Positions 60,115 to 64,000 of a DNA stretch of 64,000 nucleotides are shown here, piece after piece. The notes beneath the pieces were generated by a model, which did not search any database, was not told where the DNA came from, and saw only the letters and a list, made by a program, of their open reading frames with translations. Position numbers and translations under genes: made by a program. This DNA comes from Morella rubra. Taxonomy: Eukaryota > Streptophyta > Magnoliopsida > Fagales > Myricaceae. Location of the stretch: NCBI GenBank assembly GCA_003952965.2, contig CM025855.1:11375125-11439124 (forward strand), read 5' to 3'. How positions within the stretch are numbered: the stretch's first letter is position 1; every line of letters starts with the position of its first letter.

Positions 60115-62335
60115 ATCTTCCTAAAGTGAATTAGGAATTGGAAGTGGAGTGTATAACCCGAAATTTTGCCCATGACTATTTGCAATGTTACAAACTCTAC
60201 AATGTTCTACATGTCTCATAACATCTCGCTCTATTTTTGGCCAATAGAAATTTTCATTGATAAGAGAAAGAGTCTTATCTCTACCAAAGTGACCAGAAAG
60301 TTCACCACCATGAGCTTCAATAATAATGACATTTCTCAAAGAGTATTGTGGAATACACAATTCATTCCCTTTGAAAAGATAACTATCATGTAATAAAAAA
60401 GAGTGATAAGGAACCTTAGAACATTCTTCCTATACCTTGGTAAAATAAGGATCCTCCTTGTAAAGCTCTTTCACCACTTCAAAGCCCAAAATATTAACTT
60501 GCATAGTAGAAAGCAAGGAATGTCGACGACTCAAAGCATCAACCACTTGATTTTGAGCACCTACCTTATGTTTGAGAACGAGAGAAAATGATTGTAAAAA
60601 CTCATTCCATTTAGCATGTCGGGAACTGAGTTTTTGTTGGCTATTCAAGTATTTCAAGGCTTCATGATCCGAGAATAAGATGAACTCCTTAGGAAGAAGA
60701 TAATGACTCCAATGATGCAAGGCTCGAACAATAGTATAAAATTCTTTGTCATAAGTCAAATATTTCTTGTGAAACTCACTCAACTTCTCACTAAAGAACG
60801 CAATAGACTTTCTTTCTTGGCTAAGTACTGCACCAATGCTCTCATTAGAAGCTTCACAATCAACTTCGAACACAATGTCAAAATTTGGCAAAGAAAGGAT
60901 TAGAGCTTCCACCATCTTCCTCTTGATAACTTGTAAAATCTTCTTGGCTTCATTCGTCCACCTGAAAATACCTCCCCTCAAGCACTCAGTGATGGGTGCA
61001 ATGATAGAGCTGAATCCTTTGATGAATCTTCAATAAAAAGATGCAAGACATGAAAGCTTCGAATATCATGAATCGACCTTGGTATAGGCAAGTCGTGATT
61101 GCTTCAATCTTGTTAGGATCCACTTTTATCCCTTCGCTATAAACCACATAGCCTAAAAAGATAAGACTCTTTGTAAAGAAATGATATTTCTTCAAATTGG
61201 CAAATAATTTTTACTCCTGTAGAGTTGTGAACACTTTGCAAAAAATGTTCCAAGTGTTGCTCCTTATACTTGCTATACACAAAAAAATCATCAAAATAGA
61301 CAACAATAAAAAAAAAACCCGATAAAAGATTTAAAGACATAATTCATAAGACGCATGAAGGTGCTAGGAGCATTATAAAACCCAAAAGGCATAACCATCC
61401 ACTCATAAAGATCATCTCGAGTTTTCAAAGTGATATTCCATTCATCTCCCGGCCTCATTGAATTTGATGATAACCACTTCAAAGATCTATCTTCAAAAAG
61501 ATAGAAACACTGTGAAGTTGGTCAAGAAGATCATCAAGGCAAGGATAGGAAAGCGTTATTTAATGGTAATCTTGTCCACCGCTCTGTTATCAACACACAT
61601 CTGCTACGTTCCATCCTTCTTTGGTACAAGAAGTGTAGGGACAACACAAGGACTTATGCTTTCTTTTACCAAGCCTTTAGCTAAAAGCTCTTCGACTTAC
61701 CTTTGCAATTCTTCATTCTCCTTAGGACTCATCATATAGGTTGCCTTATTTGGAATGATGGAGCCCGATACAAAATCAATGCAATGTTGAATGTGTCTCA
61801 TAGGAGAGAGACCATATGAAATTTCTTCAGGGATGACTTCAATGAATTCATCAAGAAAATATTGCATAAGAAGAGTGGGTCATTCAATTCTTCAGTTTTT
61901 TCTATCACCATAAGAGCACAAATATCATTAGAACAAACCAACTCCTTCTCAACATCACATATAGAGAGTAAATTATTTTCCTCTCCTTTATCAAATTTGG
62001 GAGATCTCTCCATACGCAAATGACTCAAAATGATCCTTACTCCATCTTTGACAAAATCATAAGTATTCTTGAAACCATCATGAATAGCTTTTCTATCATG
62101 TTGTCATGGTCTACCAAGAAGCAAATGGCAATCATCCATAGGCACAACATCACATAATACTTCATCTTTGTAATTCTTGCCAATTAGAAAATTGAACAAG
62201 AGTGTGTTTATTTACCTTCACCTCGTTTCCTTTTTGAAACCATGTATGCTTGTAAAGTTGAGGATGATGTTCCGTCTTGAGTTTCAACTTCTTTACCATT
62301 TCTTCAGCCACCACATTATCACAAGGTCGAGGTTA

Positions 62336-63040
62336 TTGAAGAGTCTCACGTTTCGATCAAGGTCGTCAAGGTTGTTCTCTAGTTGATGCTTCTCATGTTG
62401 TCAAGATAGCCACGGTCTTCGACGACGACACAGAGCCGCCGCCCAACTCATTTTTTTCACACTTACAAGTTGTATGCTCAAAGTGTTGCTTACGGCTGAA
62501 GTTTGTGGGGAATGGACATTCTCGATGGATCAATGGTTACCGAGAGTGCTTTCTGCATACTCGTGAGCAGTTGTGACATGTGCATCTAGGTGGCAAAATA
62601 GTTTGGCCCACAAGAAATGGTGGTCACAGTTGGTTTTTAGAGACCTAAGTTGTGGTGGGCCTTTTTTTTTGTCGCAATATAATAGCCCTTGATAGCTGAT
62701 TTCTTCCATCAACTTGTGGGAGCAAGGTACTTCACCAAACTAGACCTTCGCTCAAGCGATTCTCAAGTGTACTTTCTTAGGTGATGTTTGGGAAGTATTC
62801 TTGTAGTCTCTCATCGTTATGTTATCTGTCTTGACCACGAGGTGTTAGCTTTTGGCCATAGTGGAATTTGTCTTGCCTTTTGATCACCCATTTTTTGAGC
62901 TCATTGTGACTTTCCTCTCATAGGGAGAGTGGATCGGCCACTTCCCGTGGTGGGTATTGTTGATTATGATTAATTTATTTTCACAACGATTTGTTTACAA
63001 TTCGAAGATCTGCAGTTGTTTTTATGTGTACTTTCTTAAG
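62336..63040. other. Unassigned, possibly gag remnant
   Basis: Directly upstream (minus strand) of the protease region, so the first ~120 bases may be decayed gag (charged Arg/Asp/Leu stretch). The rest shows no support. A ~27-base stretch starting TGTACTTTCTTAGGTGATG near 62768 recurs at 63027. Confidence 0.35.
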
Positions 63041-63404
63041 TGATGTTTGGGAATCAAAAATCTTAAGAATTTTGAGAGTTTGACTTTTTATGTAGGTTTG
63101 TAAAATGTCGGTAAAAAAGTTTTAAAATATTTGATTGTAAAATAATTTTTATTGGAGTTTGTTAAAAAGTAAAGAGAGAGAAGATTTAATAGACTTCTTT
63201 AATAAAAAAGTAATGGAGTTCGTTAAAAAGTAAGAGAAAAAGATTTGATGTAGTCTCTTTTATTATGAAAATGTATTGAAGTTGGTGTAAAAAAGTGAAA
63301 ATATTTGTGTGAAAATATTGAGAATTTGATGTTTGGTTGTAAAAATTTTAACTTTTTAACAAAATGTTCTTAAAAAGTTAAAAATCTTGACTATCGAAAC
63401 ATCA
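63041..63404. mobile_element. MITE-like element
   Basis: 364 AT-rich bases bounded by TGATGTTTGG and CGAAACATCA as terminal inverted repeats. TCTTAA on both sides (63034-63039 and 63405-63410) may be a target duplication. Internal repeats of GTTAAAAAGTAA-type sequence occur. No coding capacity. Confidence 0.55.
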
Positions 63405-63410
63405 TCTTAA

Positions 63411-64000
63411 TCATAATAGTATTTTATTTTATTTTATTTTTTACTTTCTCATTTTCCTTTCTTATCCCCTCTCTGTTTGTTTATAAGGGAGCATCAAGAG
63501 AACAAAGACTTGGAGATCAATCCAAAGATCTGTATATAAAGTACATATCATGCGAGAGAATAGAGTTATGTATGTACAAGATGTTCATTAACAAAGAACT
63601 CATAACTACAATACAAATATTGAGTCTATACATATTTACATTATCAATTAACTAAAGCAGCTATATAGGTTGTTGTATTTCATAACATGCATAAAAACCT
63701 GATCCATAGATTTTATGTAAATCATTTGCTTACATACAAAAGGCTTTTCCGACCTTTGTAGTCCCATATTGCATCACTAAAAAGTCCTTCGCTAGATCCT
63801 TGATTCAAAAAGTTCATATCAGATCATATCTTTAAAATCAATCTAGCACACCCCTGCATAAGAACAAATGTCAGTAGCAAAAGGAATTTAAAAGCTCGAG
63901 ACTTTCCTAAGAACCCAAACTCTTCATTTATACATTGTATTTGGAGACTATAGTGAGCAATTGCAACAAAACAGCTAATAGAAATTCCAAGAATTCACAC
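63411..64000. other. Right edge, nothing recognised
   Basis: AT-rich with a TTTTATTTTATT run at the start. It could be the 3' UTR of a gene outside the window, but no coding sequence supports this. Confidence 0.35.

Larger units (their letters stand above)
58528..62335 (-). mobile_element. Degenerate Ty3/gypsy retrotransposon (protease to integrase plus 3' LTR)
   Basis: On the minus strand the order is protease-region, reverse transcriptase, RNase H, integrase, then 3' LTR, the Ty3/gypsy order. Protease region (about 62335-62040): FSIGKNYKDEVLCDVVPMDD, LLGRPWQHDRKAIHDG. RT (about 61830-61140): [34 protein letters not shown] and the YFDD catalytic motif. RNase H (60981-60433): YLTYDKEFYTIVRALHHW, HEALKYLNSQQKLSSRHAKW. 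Integrase: zinc-binding HGGELSGHFGRDKTL...HCRVC (60360-60121), then core [14 protein letters not shown]. Stops and frameshifts separate all blocks. No 5' LTR is seen before the window ends. Confidence 0.85.

Noticed and set aside
1-64000. Search for CRISPR arrays, bacterial operons, rRNA and known plant microRNA mature sequences
   Set aside because: Nothing of these kinds was seen; the sequence is eukaryotic, and no known mature miRNA that I recall was recognised by eye.

Overview
This window is plant nuclear DNA, almost certainly from a eudicot. The four recognisable genes are split by GT-AG introns, match Arabidopsis families closely, and sit in AT-rich intergenic DNA crowded with plant transposons (Ty3/gypsy, Ty1/copia-type LTRs, TRIM, hAT, CACTA, Harbinger-type MITE, SINE and LINE remnants). 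A run of exactly 1000 N at 43237-44236 marks a scaffold gap. I cannot name the species.

Layout. 1-1434 is a broken, intron-bearing partial copy of the ZIP-family transporter gene that follows. 2862-9188 (+) is a complete 12-exon ZTP29-type zinc transporter gene (276 codons). 9659-10320 is a TRIM mini-retrotransposon with an extra inverted LTR piece. 15114-17346 (-) is a two-exon WIP-type C2H2 zinc-finger gene of the WIP2/NTT clade. About 18-30 kb is gene-poor and holds repeat remnants. 30080-37315 (-) is a complete 16-exon OEP80 gene (chloroplast outer-envelope Omp85 protein, 765 codons). Its first five exons and 5' flank are duplicated upstream at about 38200-42490, where the copy also carries a 615-bp Harbinger-type MITE that its sister copy lacks.

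Right of the gap lies a nested transposon complex. A decayed hAT/TTF-type transposase gene (about 46762-50450, -) is interrupted by a 1.2-kb solo LTR with a 5-bp target duplication and by a 0.5-kb foldback element with an 8-bp target duplication; its 3' end is cut by another LTR of the same family. Next come a CACTA-type transposase remnant containing a gypsy solo LTR, and tandem CACTA-like ends. 54549-57167 (-) is a type I inositol-polyphosphate 5-phosphatase gene (5PTase9-like, 435 codons). 58528-62335 (-) is a degenerate Ty3/gypsy pol with its 3' LTR, and 63041-63404 is a MITE-like element.

The four host genes act in unrelated processes (zinc transport, transcription control, plastid outer-membrane protein assembly, phosphoinositide turnover); nothing suggests a cluster. 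I see no undescribed biochemical system. The most interesting signals are structural: two independent partial gene duplications next to their intact genes (real tandem duplications or unmerged haplotypes), phase-compatible splicing across the OEP80 duplication, a filled/empty-site pair that dates a MITE insertion relative to its sister copy, and the order of nested insertions in the hAT gene.
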